Under the pieces are notes generated by a model. The model saw nothing but the letters and a program-made list of their open reading frames with translations, did not search any database and was not told where the DNA came from. This document shows, piece by piece, positions 1 through 5,310 of a DNA stretch of 5,332 nt. The stretch is from NCBI GenBank assembly GCA_017883345.1, contig JADGNT010000416.1, positions 1 through 5,332 of the forward strand. Reading direction: 5' to 3'. The position numbers and the translations under genes are program-made. The stretch's first letter is position 1. Every line of letters starts with the position of its first letter. Source of the stretch: Candidatus Solibacter sp. GTDB lineage: Bacteria > Acidobacteriota > Terriglobia > Bryobacterales > Bryobacteraceae.

Positions 1-735
1 GTTCCCCACGGCGGCCGCATAAATCGCCCCGTCGGGAGCCTGCGCCACCGCCGTCACTTCGCGTTTCGGCATCTGGTAGAGGACGAATCCCTCGCCCGCT
101 GGCGTAACGCGCAGCACCAGGCCGCCAGGTTCGGTGCCCAGGATCAGGTTGCCCTTGGTGTCGATGGCGAGCGACCGTACGTGCGTCTCTTCGGTTTTGA
201 AAAACACCGTGCCCTTGCCATCCGGGGTCACGCGGTGCAGTTCGCCCCGATCTCCCGTGGCGGCGAACAGATTGCCCGCCGAATCGAAGGCCAGCGCCCA
301 GATGTACTTCGCTTTGGGATCGTAGAACACTTCCGGCTTGCCGTTGCCGGCGATGCGATAGATCTTGCCGTCGGGCGAAGTCGCCGCATACACGCGATCG
401 CGGCTGTCGACCGCGATGGCGTGGATCTCCAGCGCGTCCAGATCGGCCAGCATCTTGCCCTTGCCGTCCGGCGGGATGCGGTACAGCTTGGCGCTGGTGC
501 CGCCCCCGGCATACAAGTTGCCTTTGGAATCCTGGGCCAGCGCCCACAGGTAGGACGACGAGGTGTCGAACACTTCGCGCGATAGCGGCGCCAGGGTGAG
601 CCGCCCGTCGCTGCGCAGCGACAGGTTCTTGAGAATCCCCTTTTCGAAATCGGCGGCTTCGCCCTGCGTCCAGGTCCGAGTCTGGCCGGCAGACACAGCG
701 CTGGACGCGGCCAGCAACAGAATGAGTGTTTTCAT
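1..735 (-). CDS. Exported beta-propeller (NHL/WD40-like) protein, 3' end outside window
   Basis: An open frame starts at an ATG (735-733) and reads 245 codons without a stop to the window edge, so the C-terminus is missing. Residues 1-16 look like a signal peptide (MKTLILLLAASSAVSA), so the product is probably periplasmic or secreted. From residue 63 the protein is built of blades of the form hydrophobic-W/x-A-L/I-A-x-D-S-x-G-N-L-Y/F-A, then G-K/E-L-x-R-I/V and P-D-G-K-G. They start at residues 63, 104, 145, 186 and 227, an exact 41-residue period. This is the pattern of NHL/SMP-30/Vgb-type propellers; no catalytic motif is recognisable, so ligand or enzyme role is unknown. The gene lies 22 bp after the S55 peptidase stop on the same strand, and no good Shine-Dalgarno sequence precedes its ATG, which suggests translational coupling within one operon. 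At least one or two further blades would be expected beyond the edge. Confidence 0.85.
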   Translation of the reverse strand, partial: MKTLILLLAASSAVSAGQTRTWTQGEAADFEKGILKNLSLRSDGRLTLAPLSREVFDTSSSYLWALAQDSKGNLYAGGGTSAKLYRIPPDGKGKMLADLDALEIHAIAVDSRDRVYAATSPDGKIYRIAGNGKPEVFYDPKAKYIWALAFDSAGNLFAATGDRGELHRVTPDGKGTVFFKTEETHVRSLAIDTKGNLILGTEPGGLVLRVTPAGEGFVLYQMPKREVTAVAQAPDGAIYAAAVGN

Positions 736-738
736 TTG

Positions 739-766
739 ACTGGTTTACTTAACTGGTTTACTTAAC
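739..766. repeat. Tandem 13-bp duplication spanning the S55 stop codon
   Basis: The unit ACTGGTTTACTTA occurs at 739-751 and again at 752-764, followed by two more matching bases. On the minus strand the second copy encodes the last two residues and TAA stop of the S55 peptidase. The other copy lies in the spacer before the propeller gene. Without the extra copy the intergenic gap would be 9 bp instead of 22 bp. Confidence 0.9.
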
Positions 767-2599
767 ATGGATTCGCAGCGAGTAACTGCCGGTCACCATG
801 TAATCGAAAGGAATGGAGGTCTGCTCCGACGCCGTCTCCGGCGTGGTCACCATGGCGCGGTTACTGGCGCGCCCCGCCTGAATCACATTGAGCACGCTGG
901 ATGGCATGCTGGGCATGGTCTTATCGTCGTAATAGGCGGTGGGACTGGCTTTCACCAGGGAAACGTACAGCCGGTTGTTGGTCCGCTCCTGATTGAGCAG
1001 CGAGACCGCCTGCGGCACATCGATGAAGCGGTTCATGAAGCCCGCCGCGTTCTGCATGCGGTTCAGCGTATCGGCATCGCTCAGCAGAATGCGGTGATCG
1101 CCCTTGGCCAGACCGGCGGGAATCTTCACGATGACTTCGCGCTGGATGGGCTCGCCGCGATAGGGGCGCACCGAAACTTTCACCGGCAGGTCGTCGCCGG
1201 CCTGCACTTCGGTATTGGCCACCCACCCGGTTTCGATGGCGGCCACACGGCGCTCCGGCAGCAGATCGAGGCTCAGGGTCACGCCCTTCACATCGGGCGT
1301 GTTCACGTTGTTCAGGTACAGGCGGTTGAACTTGTCGCCCAGCCATAGGGCCAGCGCCATGGGCGCGGGCATGGGCATATCGCCGGCCGCCTGCATGGTG
1401 GACAGGCCGATATTGCGCGGGCCGTTCATCTCCACCTTGCCGTTCAGCCGGTACGTGGCCTCATCGGCGAAATCGTTCAGATTCGAGATCGAGTTGTAGA
1501 GCATGAGCATCATCAGCGTGGGCGTCCACTTCTGGTGCACGAAGACGTTGAAGTGGAAACTCTTCTCGCTGAGCACCGCCTCTTTAGCGTCCAGCGAGCG
1601 CACGTTCAGGGTCACCGGAATCATCGGCGAAGTGGCCCCCAATTCGCCCATGATGCCGCTGTGGCGATCCTGCCGCAGCGCGCCGACAATTTCGGTGGCG
1701 TTGGCCATCTTGCTCGGTTGGAACTGGCTGGCCAGCGTGAGCACCACTTCGCTCTTGGCCAGCGGCATATCCACCGGCCCCAGGTTGAACAGCGGATGCC
1801 CGAAGGCCAGCACGCGCTTGCCATCGTTGTAGGTCACCGTGCCGAAGGCGCTGACCCCCATATCGCCATCCACCAGGACGGTGGCCACGCTCTCGCCCGG
1901 ATTCAGTGCGTGCTCCCAACCGGCCACCGGCTTGCTGCCGTGCGTCAGCACGCCGCCCGAGCCCTGTACCGTGCGCAGGCCCATCTGCTGGAAGACGGAA
2001 CTGAAGTCGCGCAGGGTATCTCCATTGATCCCCGAAAACACCAGGGGCGAATCGATCGGGACCAGCGATTCCAGGGGGTCCTGGGCGCCGCCCAATGCGC
2101 CGCCCTCGGCGCCGCCGGCCTGCGCGTTCTGCGCCACCGCCTTGCCGGGCGTGCGCGCCGCGGCCGGACGGGATTTGTCGCTGCCGTTGATTTCCAGCAT
2201 CAGTTCGATCGGCGTGATGCCGCAGATGGCGTCCGGCGAGAACTGGCTGAGCCCGAGAGAAACCGCGCCAATCAGCTTTCCATCGATGTACACCGGGCTG
2301 CCGCTCATGCCCTTGGCGACGTTGGTGCGCGCCGCCTTGCCGCCCATCTTGCCCAGGATGATGTCCTGCTTGGGACCCCACATGTTCTTGGAAATCCCGA
2401 CGATCTCCACCGGTACCGGCTCGGGCTCCGTGCCCTGGAATACGGTCCAGGCGGTGCCCTTCATGCCCTGCTTGACCTGGCTGAGGGGCATGATCTCCAC
2501 CTTGCCGGATTTCGGACGGACGGGCGGCGTTTCGGCCGCGGAAGCGGGCAGCGAGGTGGCCGCTAAACCTATCAGGACCACGGCGATTCGGATGTTCAT
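758..2599 (-). CDS. Secreted S55-family (SpoIVB-like) serine peptidase with swapped catalytic segments
   Basis: A 613-residue protein with a signal peptide at about 1-22 (hydrophobic core, then PASAAE), so it should act outside the cytoplasm. The segment at 33-137 ends in the motif GMSGSP (97-102) followed by a strand pair IDGKLIGAVSLG and an ITPIELML helix. This matches the C-terminal catalytic serine region of Bacillus SpoIVB (peptidase family S55), making Ser99 the likely nucleophile. A second SpoIVB-like segment at about 247-330 has the form GTVTYNDGKRVLAFGHP, with His268 the likely catalytic histidine, and a later GIMGELG. In SpoIVB the histidine precedes the serine; here the order is reversed, with an Ala/Gly-rich linker (about 141-175) between. 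There is no SpoIVB-type PDZ domain. Residues about 340-613 look like beta-rich domains of unknown role. The ATG at 2599 is preceded by GGAG at 11 nt. It is probably co-transcribed with the propeller gene downstream. The substrate is unknown. It could also be a non-proteolytic homologue, since no Asp sits where SpoIVB has its triad Asp. Confidence 0.88.
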   Translation of the reverse strand: MNIRIAVVLIGLAATSLPASAAETPPVRPKSGKVEIMPLSQVKQGMKGTAWTVFQGTEPEPVPVEIVGISKNMWGPKQDIILGKMGGKAARTNVAKGMSGSPVYIDGKLIGAVSLGLSQFSPDAICGITPIELMLEINGSDKSRPAAARTPGKAVAQNAQAGGAEGGALGGAQDPLESLVPIDSPLVFSGINGDTLRDFSSVFQQMGLRTVQGSGGVLTHGSKPVAGWEHALNPGESVATVLVDGDMGVSAFGTVTYNDGKRVLAFGHPLFNLGPVDMPLAKSEVVLTLASQFQPSKMANATEIVGALRQDRHSGIMGELGATSPMIPVTLNVRSLDAKEAVLSEKSFHFNVFVHQKWTPTLMMLMLYNSISNLNDFADEATYRLNGKVEMNGPRNIGLSTMQAAGDMPMPAPMALALWLGDKFNRLYLNNVNTPDVKGVTLSLDLLPERRVAAIETGWVANTEVQAGDDLPVKVSVRPYRGEPIQREVIVKIPAGLAKGDHRILLSDADTLNRMQNAAGFMNRFIDVPQAVSLLNQERTNNRLYVSLVKASPTAYYDDKTMPSMPSSVLNVIQAGRASNRAMVTTPETASEQTSIPFDYMVTGSYSLRIHVK

Positions 2600-2610
2600 G
2601 GGGTCGACAA

Positions 2611-2629
2611 CTCCAGTTGCCTTATTGTA
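2611..2629 (-). promoter_or_regulatory. Possible -10 box and ribosome binding site of the S55 gene
   Basis: On the minus strand TACAAT (2629-2624) matches the sigma-70 -10 consensus at five of six positions. GGAG (2614-2611) lies 11 nt before the ATG. No convincing -35 hexamer is seen at 16-18 bp spacing, so the promoter is tentative. If real, the leader would be about 18 nt and the S55 gene would have its own promoter separate from the regulator gene. Confidence 0.35.
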
Positions 2630-2668
2630 CTATGCGACACCTAAGGGTTCCGGCGCGTCTCCGCGCTT

Positions 2669-2688
2669 GACAGACGAAAGCATCTGTC
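2669..2688 (-). terminator. Hairpin between regulator gene and S55 gene, possible weak terminator
   Basis: Read on the minus strand, GACAGATG and CGTCTGTC form an 8-bp stem with one U-G wobble around a CTTT tetraloop. It begins 18 nt after the regulator's TGA stop. No U-tract follows (the next bases are AAGCGCGG), so it is not a classical intrinsic terminator; it may instead be an RNA-stability or leader structure. Confidence 0.35.
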
Positions 2689-2706
2689 CCACCTCCCGCC
2701 CCGCCC

Positions 2707-3444
2707 TCAATGCACCACCGGTACTCCAGGCTGCTTACGCTCCGCCAGCAAAAGCGAACGTGGCACAACCGGTTTGCCCGCAAACTGTAACGGCGGTCCG
2801 GTGTCCCTCATTCTCTCCAGTCCAGCCTGGCCGCCGAACAGGTTCTTCCGCCCATAGAGCGCCATGTCCAGCCGGTCATTCATGCCGAGTTTCTTGAATA
2901 GTTTGTACAAATAAACCTTCACCGTGCCTTCGGTAATTCCCAGTGAAAACGCAATTTCCTTGTTCTTGAAGCCTTGGGCCACCAGCGAGACAATCTGCCC
3001 CTGGCGCGGGGTCAGCGCAACCCGCGTCTGCGACAACACGCTCTCCAGCAGGTCGCTTTCAAAGCACAGCACGCCCCGGTGGACCTTGCGCAGAGCCGCC
3101 AGGAAATCATCGATCGATGTGTTGCCGGGAAGAATGCCGCGCACACCCAACTGCATCGCTTGAAAGGCGAACTCGCCCGCCAGTTCCTGGCCCCACAGGA
3201 CGATCTGGCAGCGGCTGCCGGCAGACCGTATCTCGCGCAAATCCGACAGGCTGATTCCCGAGATCACATGAACCAGAAGCACGTCCGGCCGCGTGGATTT
3301 CAGACAGTCGAGGGTGCCGGATAGACTATCTCGACATGCCGCCAGTTCCAGATCCGCGTGGGTGAGGAAGACCGCGGCCAATCCTTGGGCAACAAACGGT
3401 TGCTGCGTGTAGAGCGCGATCCGAATTCGGTTATCTGATTCCAC
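2707..3444 (-). CDS. NarL/FixJ-type LuxR-family regulator with degenerate receiver domain
   Basis: A 245-residue protein. Residues about 6-124 have the receiver (REC) fold pattern: IRIALYTQQPFVAQGLAAVF, then PDVLLVHV, then QIVLW and GVRGILPGN. Residues about 142-198 form a typical LuxR helix-turn-helix (LTPRQGQIVSLVAQGFKNKE, then LGITEGTVKVYLYKLFKKLG). The receiver residues needed for phosphorylation are lost: the acidic pair is Thr13/Gln14, the phosphoacceptor Asp is His59, the Thr/Ser switch is Trp84/Gly85 and the conserved Lys is Gly107. It is therefore probably a DNA-binding protein that does not respond to a histidine kinase in the standard way. Residues about 200-245 are an extra tail without recognised motifs. 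The start is a GTG, supported by GGAGAAGG just upstream. It is divergent from the secretin gene and upstream of the S55 gene, so it may regulate either or both. No adjacent histidine kinase is present. Confidence 0.88.
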   Translation of the reverse strand: MESDNRIRIALYTQQPFVAQGLAAVFLTHADLELAACRDSLSGTLDCLKSTRPDVLLVHVISGISLSDLREIRSAGSRCQIVLWGQELAGEFAFQAMQLGVRGILPGNTSIDDFLAALRKVHRGVLCFESDLLESVLSQTRVALTPRQGQIVSLVAQGFKNKEIAFSLGITEGTVKVYLYKLFKKLGMNDRLDMALYGRKNLFGGQAGLERMRDTGPPLQFAGKPVVPRSLLLAERKQPGVPVVH

Positions 3445-3446
3445 GG

Positions 3447-3454
3447 CCTTCTCC
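3447..3454 (-). promoter_or_regulatory. Ribosome binding site supporting the GTG start of the regulator
   Basis: On the minus strand GGAGAAGG ends two bases before the GTG at 3444-3442, and the core GGAG is six bases away. This decides for the GTG as the start; the codons here read GTG GAA TCA GAT. Confidence 0.7.
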
Positions 3455-3459
3455 AGTCG

Positions 3460-3475
3460 TGGCCGTCCGATTGCA
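3460..3475 (+). promoter_or_regulatory. Sigma-54-like -24/-12 promoter element for the secretin gene
   Basis: The sequence TGGCCGTCCGATTGCA matches the RpoN consensus TGGCACG-N4-TTGCW at the -24 TGGC and the -12 TTGCA, with the required 10 bases between GG and GC. The three bases after TGGC do not match. Transcription would start near 3486, giving a leader of about 80 nt before the secretin ATG. No sigma-70-like promoter is obvious in the gap. It is a consensus match only. Confidence 0.35.
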
Positions 3476-3508
3476 CCGGCGGCTACTCATCTATCGGACG
3501 GACGTCCG
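3463..3508. promoter_or_regulatory. Inverted repeats with CGGACG half-sites, candidate operator
   Basis: CCGTCCGAT (3463-3471) and ATCGGACGG (3493-3501) are a perfect 9-bp inverted repeat with a 21-bp spacer. A second perfect palindrome, CGGACGTCCG (3499-3508), overlaps the right arm. The half-site CGGACG or its complement thus occurs four times in 45 bp. It lies between the divergent regulator and secretin genes and overlaps the sigma-54-like element, as an operator for a dimeric DNA-binding protein would. Binding by the adjacent LuxR-type regulator is an inference from position. Confidence 0.45.
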
Positions 3509-3511
3509 CGG

Positions 3512-3538
3512 AGCTTTAGCGGTGGCCGCCCTAAAGCT
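3512..3538. promoter_or_regulatory. 8-bp inverted repeat in the secretin leader
   Basis: AGCTTTAG (3512-3519) and CTAAAGCT (3531-3538) are exact reverse complements separated by 11 GC-rich bases, ending 28 bp before the secretin ATG. It could be a second operator or an RNA stem-loop in the leader. Its arms are AT-richer than the surroundings, which makes it stand out. No U-tract follows. Confidence 0.45.
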
Positions 3539-3566
3539 GAAATCCAATCCAGCCGATGGTTTCCGT

Positions 3567-5039
3567 ATGAGCTGCTCAAGAACGCTGACCGTGGTTTTCG
3601 TTTTGCTGCTGGTACGGCTTGCCGTCCGCGCGCAGAATCCGGCCGAATCCCCCCCCAACATCGTCTCTAAACTTACGGTGACAGTCGGCAAATCGCTGAT
3701 GATCGACAGCCCGGTCAAGATCAAGCGGATCGCTGCCGCCAACAGCGATCTCATCGAAGCGGTCGCGATCGGTCCCAAGGAAGTGCTCATCAACGGGAAA
3801 CTGCCCGGCGAGACTTCGCTGGTCGTCTGGCTGGAGGGCGACACCCGCCTCGCCTACGATCTCATCGTGCGGGCGAGCCCTCAACGTCTGAACGCCGCGC
3901 GGGAGCAGATTGCGCGCGACCTGCCCGGCGGCGAAGTGGACGTCACACTCGACAACGACACTGCCTTCGTGAGAGGCAGAGTGAAGGACGTGTTTGCCGC
4001 CGACCGCGTGATGGCGATCGCTTCCACGCTGGGCAAGACCATCAATCTGCTGCGCGTCGACATTCCCCCCGTCGAGCCCCAGATCCTGCTACAGGTGAGG
4101 TTCGCCAATGTGGATCGCTCCGCCAGTAGCGACCTTGGCCTCAACCTGGCGAGCACCGCGTTCAACCAAAGCACGGCGATCGGCACGGGTTCGCCGATCA
4201 GCCAGACTGGCGGGCCGCCGTTTTCGCTCAGCCAGGCACTCAATATTTTCCTTTTCCGCCGCGACCTCAACCTGGCGGCGGCGATCCACGCGCTGGAAGC
4301 CAAACGGCAACTGCAAATGCTGGCCGAGCCCAATCTGATGGTGATCAATAACACCCCGGCGCATTTTGTGGCGGGTGGGGAATTCCCGTTTCCCATGGTT
4401 CAGTCGGGGGCGGGTTCCAATTCGGTCACCATTGTCTTCAAAGAGTACGGCATCAAACTCGGTTTTCTGCCCGTGGTGACACCGCGCGGCACCATACGAC
4501 TCCAGGTCTCGCCCGAGGTCAGTGCGTTGGACTACACCAATTCCGTCACCGTGGCGGGGACTACGGTTCCGGGCACCTCGACCCGAAGGGTGCAAACCGA
4601 GGTGGAGTTAGAGAGCGGGCAGAGCTTCGTGATTGCCGGGTTGCTGGACAGCCAGACCACCGAGAGTCTCTCCAAAATACCGGGCATCGGCAACATCCCG
4701 CTGTTGGGCAAGCTGTTTCAAAGTAGATCGGTCAGCCGCAACAACAGCGAACTGCTGGTGATCATCACGCCGGAAATCGTCCGCCCCATCGCCGATGGCC
4801 AGCCGGTTCCGGAACTCCAGTTTACGTCCCCGTTCCTGCCCCCCAATAGTCCGGGACAACCCCGCCAGCCGGGCATCGATAAGACCGGTCCGGTGCCGGT
4901 GCATCCACCCTCGGACAGCATGCCGGTCGAGCAACTGATCCAACTGCGGAAGGCCGCGCCGGCCGCTTCTTCCGGAGTGCCGGGCTCAACGGCGCCGCTG
5001 CCCGGCGGAGTTCCCCCACCCGAGGGACGCCCGTTCTGA
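3567..5039 (+). CDS. CpaC/RcpA-like outer-membrane secretin
   Basis: A 490-residue protein from the ATG at 3567. It has a signal peptide at 1-22 (MSCSRTLTVVFVLLLVRLAV, then RA before Gln23). Residues about 33-103 match the pilus-assembly N-terminal domain of Tad/Flp secretins (TVTVGKSLMI, then IGPKEVLINGKLPGETSLVV). Residues about 105-165 resemble a BON-like domain. The secretin core covers about 235-408, with LQMLAEPNLMVINN, an FKEYGIKLGFLPVV strand, and the hallmark IPGIGNIPLLGKLF followed by ELLVIITPEIV. The tail from about 411 to 490 is Pro/Gly-rich and probably disordered. Secretins form the multimeric outer-membrane gate for type IVb pili or type II secretion. The frame is open further upstream to a GTG at 3459, but that start would leave 14 bp to the divergent gene and displace the signal peptide, so 3567 is preferred despite a weak ribosome binding site. 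Unlike usual tad loci, no cpaB precedes it, and no cpaE/cpaF follows within the 293 bp left in the window. Confidence 0.92.
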   Translation: MSCSRTLTVVFVLLLVRLAVRAQNPAESPPNIVSKLTVTVGKSLMIDSPVKIKRIAAANSDLIEAVAIGPKEVLINGKLPGETSLVVWLEGDTRLAYDLIVRASPQRLNAAREQIARDLPGGEVDVTLDNDTAFVRGRVKDVFAADRVMAIASTLGKTINLLRVDIPPVEPQILLQVRFANVDRSASSDLGLNLASTAFNQSTAIGTGSPISQTGGPPFSLSQALNIFLFRRDLNLAAAIHALEAKRQLQMLAEPNLMVINNTPAHFVAGGEFPFPMVQSGAGSNSVTIVFKEYGIKLGFLPVVTPRGTIRLQVSPEVSALDYTNSVTVAGTTVPGTSTRRVQTEVELESGQSFVIAGLLDSQTTESLSKIPGIGNIPLLGKLFQSRSVSRNNSELLVIITPEIVRPIADGQPVPELQFTSPFLPPNSPGQPRQPGIDKTGPVPVHPPSDSMPVEQLIQLRKAAPAASSGVPGSTAPLPGGVPPPEGRPF

Positions 5040-5100
5040 GCTTGCCGCTTGGAACGATCCGGTGTTGCTGGCAGGGGCTCCGCTCGCTCTCTGTTGGAAT

Positions 5101-5113
5101 GGGCCTGCGGCCC
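5101..5113. repeat. Triloop hairpin GGGCC-TGC-GGCCC
   Basis: A perfect 5-bp stem with a three-base loop, followed by GCGAAA. It lies 62 bp after the secretin stop and shares the short-stem, triloop layout of the hairpins further downstream. Confidence 0.45.
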
Positions 5114-5148
5114 GCGAAACTTCATGAAAACCCGATGCTTAAGGGTGG

Positions 5149-5184
5149 GGCATGCTTCAGCTTGCCAGCCGGCCGGAGGCCGGC
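5149..5184. repeat. Two adjacent hairpins, 7-bp stems
   Basis: The first, GGCATGC-TTCA-GCTTGCC (5149-5166), pairs at six of seven positions. One base later GCCGGCC-GGA-GGCCGGC (5168-5184) is a perfect 7-bp stem with a GGA triloop, the same loop as the last hairpin of the window. Both are typical of GC-rich extragenic palindromic repeats. Confidence 0.6.
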
Positions 5185-5226
5185 CAAGGAGTTTCTACAT
5201 TTTGCTGGTAACTTTCATGGGCATCA

Positions 5227-5310
5227 GCCCCGCAGGGGCGCGAGAAAGTAGCCCATGGCGCGAGCCATGGGAACAAACGCGTACGGCAAGGAGCCCCGGA
5301 GGGGCGAAAG
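5227..5310. repeat. Three-hairpin structured repeat with GNRA-capped central stem
   Basis: GCCCC-GCA-GGGGC (5227-5239) is followed by GCGCGAGAAAG. The central stem is CCCATGGC-GCGA-GCCATGGG (5252-5271), a perfect 8-bp stem capped by a GNRA-type tetraloop. Then GCCCC-GGA-GGGGC (5293-5305) is followed by GAAAG. The two outer hairpins are near-identical direct copies 66 bp apart, each with AAAG soon after the stem, flanking the central stem. No transposase is in the window; the layout suggests a dispersed structured repeat, possibly expressed as RNA. Confidence 0.65.

Noticed and set aside
758..2599. A true sporulation SpoIVB protease
   Set aside because: It lacks the PDZ domain and SpoIVB gene order, is about 190 residues longer, has a cleavable-type signal peptide and sits in a Gram-negative type context with a secretin.
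2667..2672. Perfect TTGACA -35 hexamer on the plus strand
   Set aside because: No -10 box lies at the right spacing and no plus-strand gene follows; it is part of the hairpin sequence.
1535..2897. Long plus-strand open frames (343 and 352 codons) opposite the S55 gene
   Set aside because: They are antisense to a well-supported gene, have Arg/His/Pro-biased compositions typical of GC-rich shadow frames, and show no family motif or ribosome binding site.
3459..3566. Upstream GTG extension of the secretin by 36 residues
   Set aside because: It would leave only 14 bp to the divergent regulator start, bury the signal peptide inside the protein and run through the operator-like repeats. The ATG at 3567 begins a clear signal peptide.
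5042..5251. 69-codon plus-strand frame after the secretin
   Set aside because: It runs through several hairpins, has no ribosome binding site and no recognisable motif.
5101..5305. CRISPR array
   Set aside because: The hairpins differ in sequence, spacing is irregular and there is no repeat-spacer alternation or cas gene.
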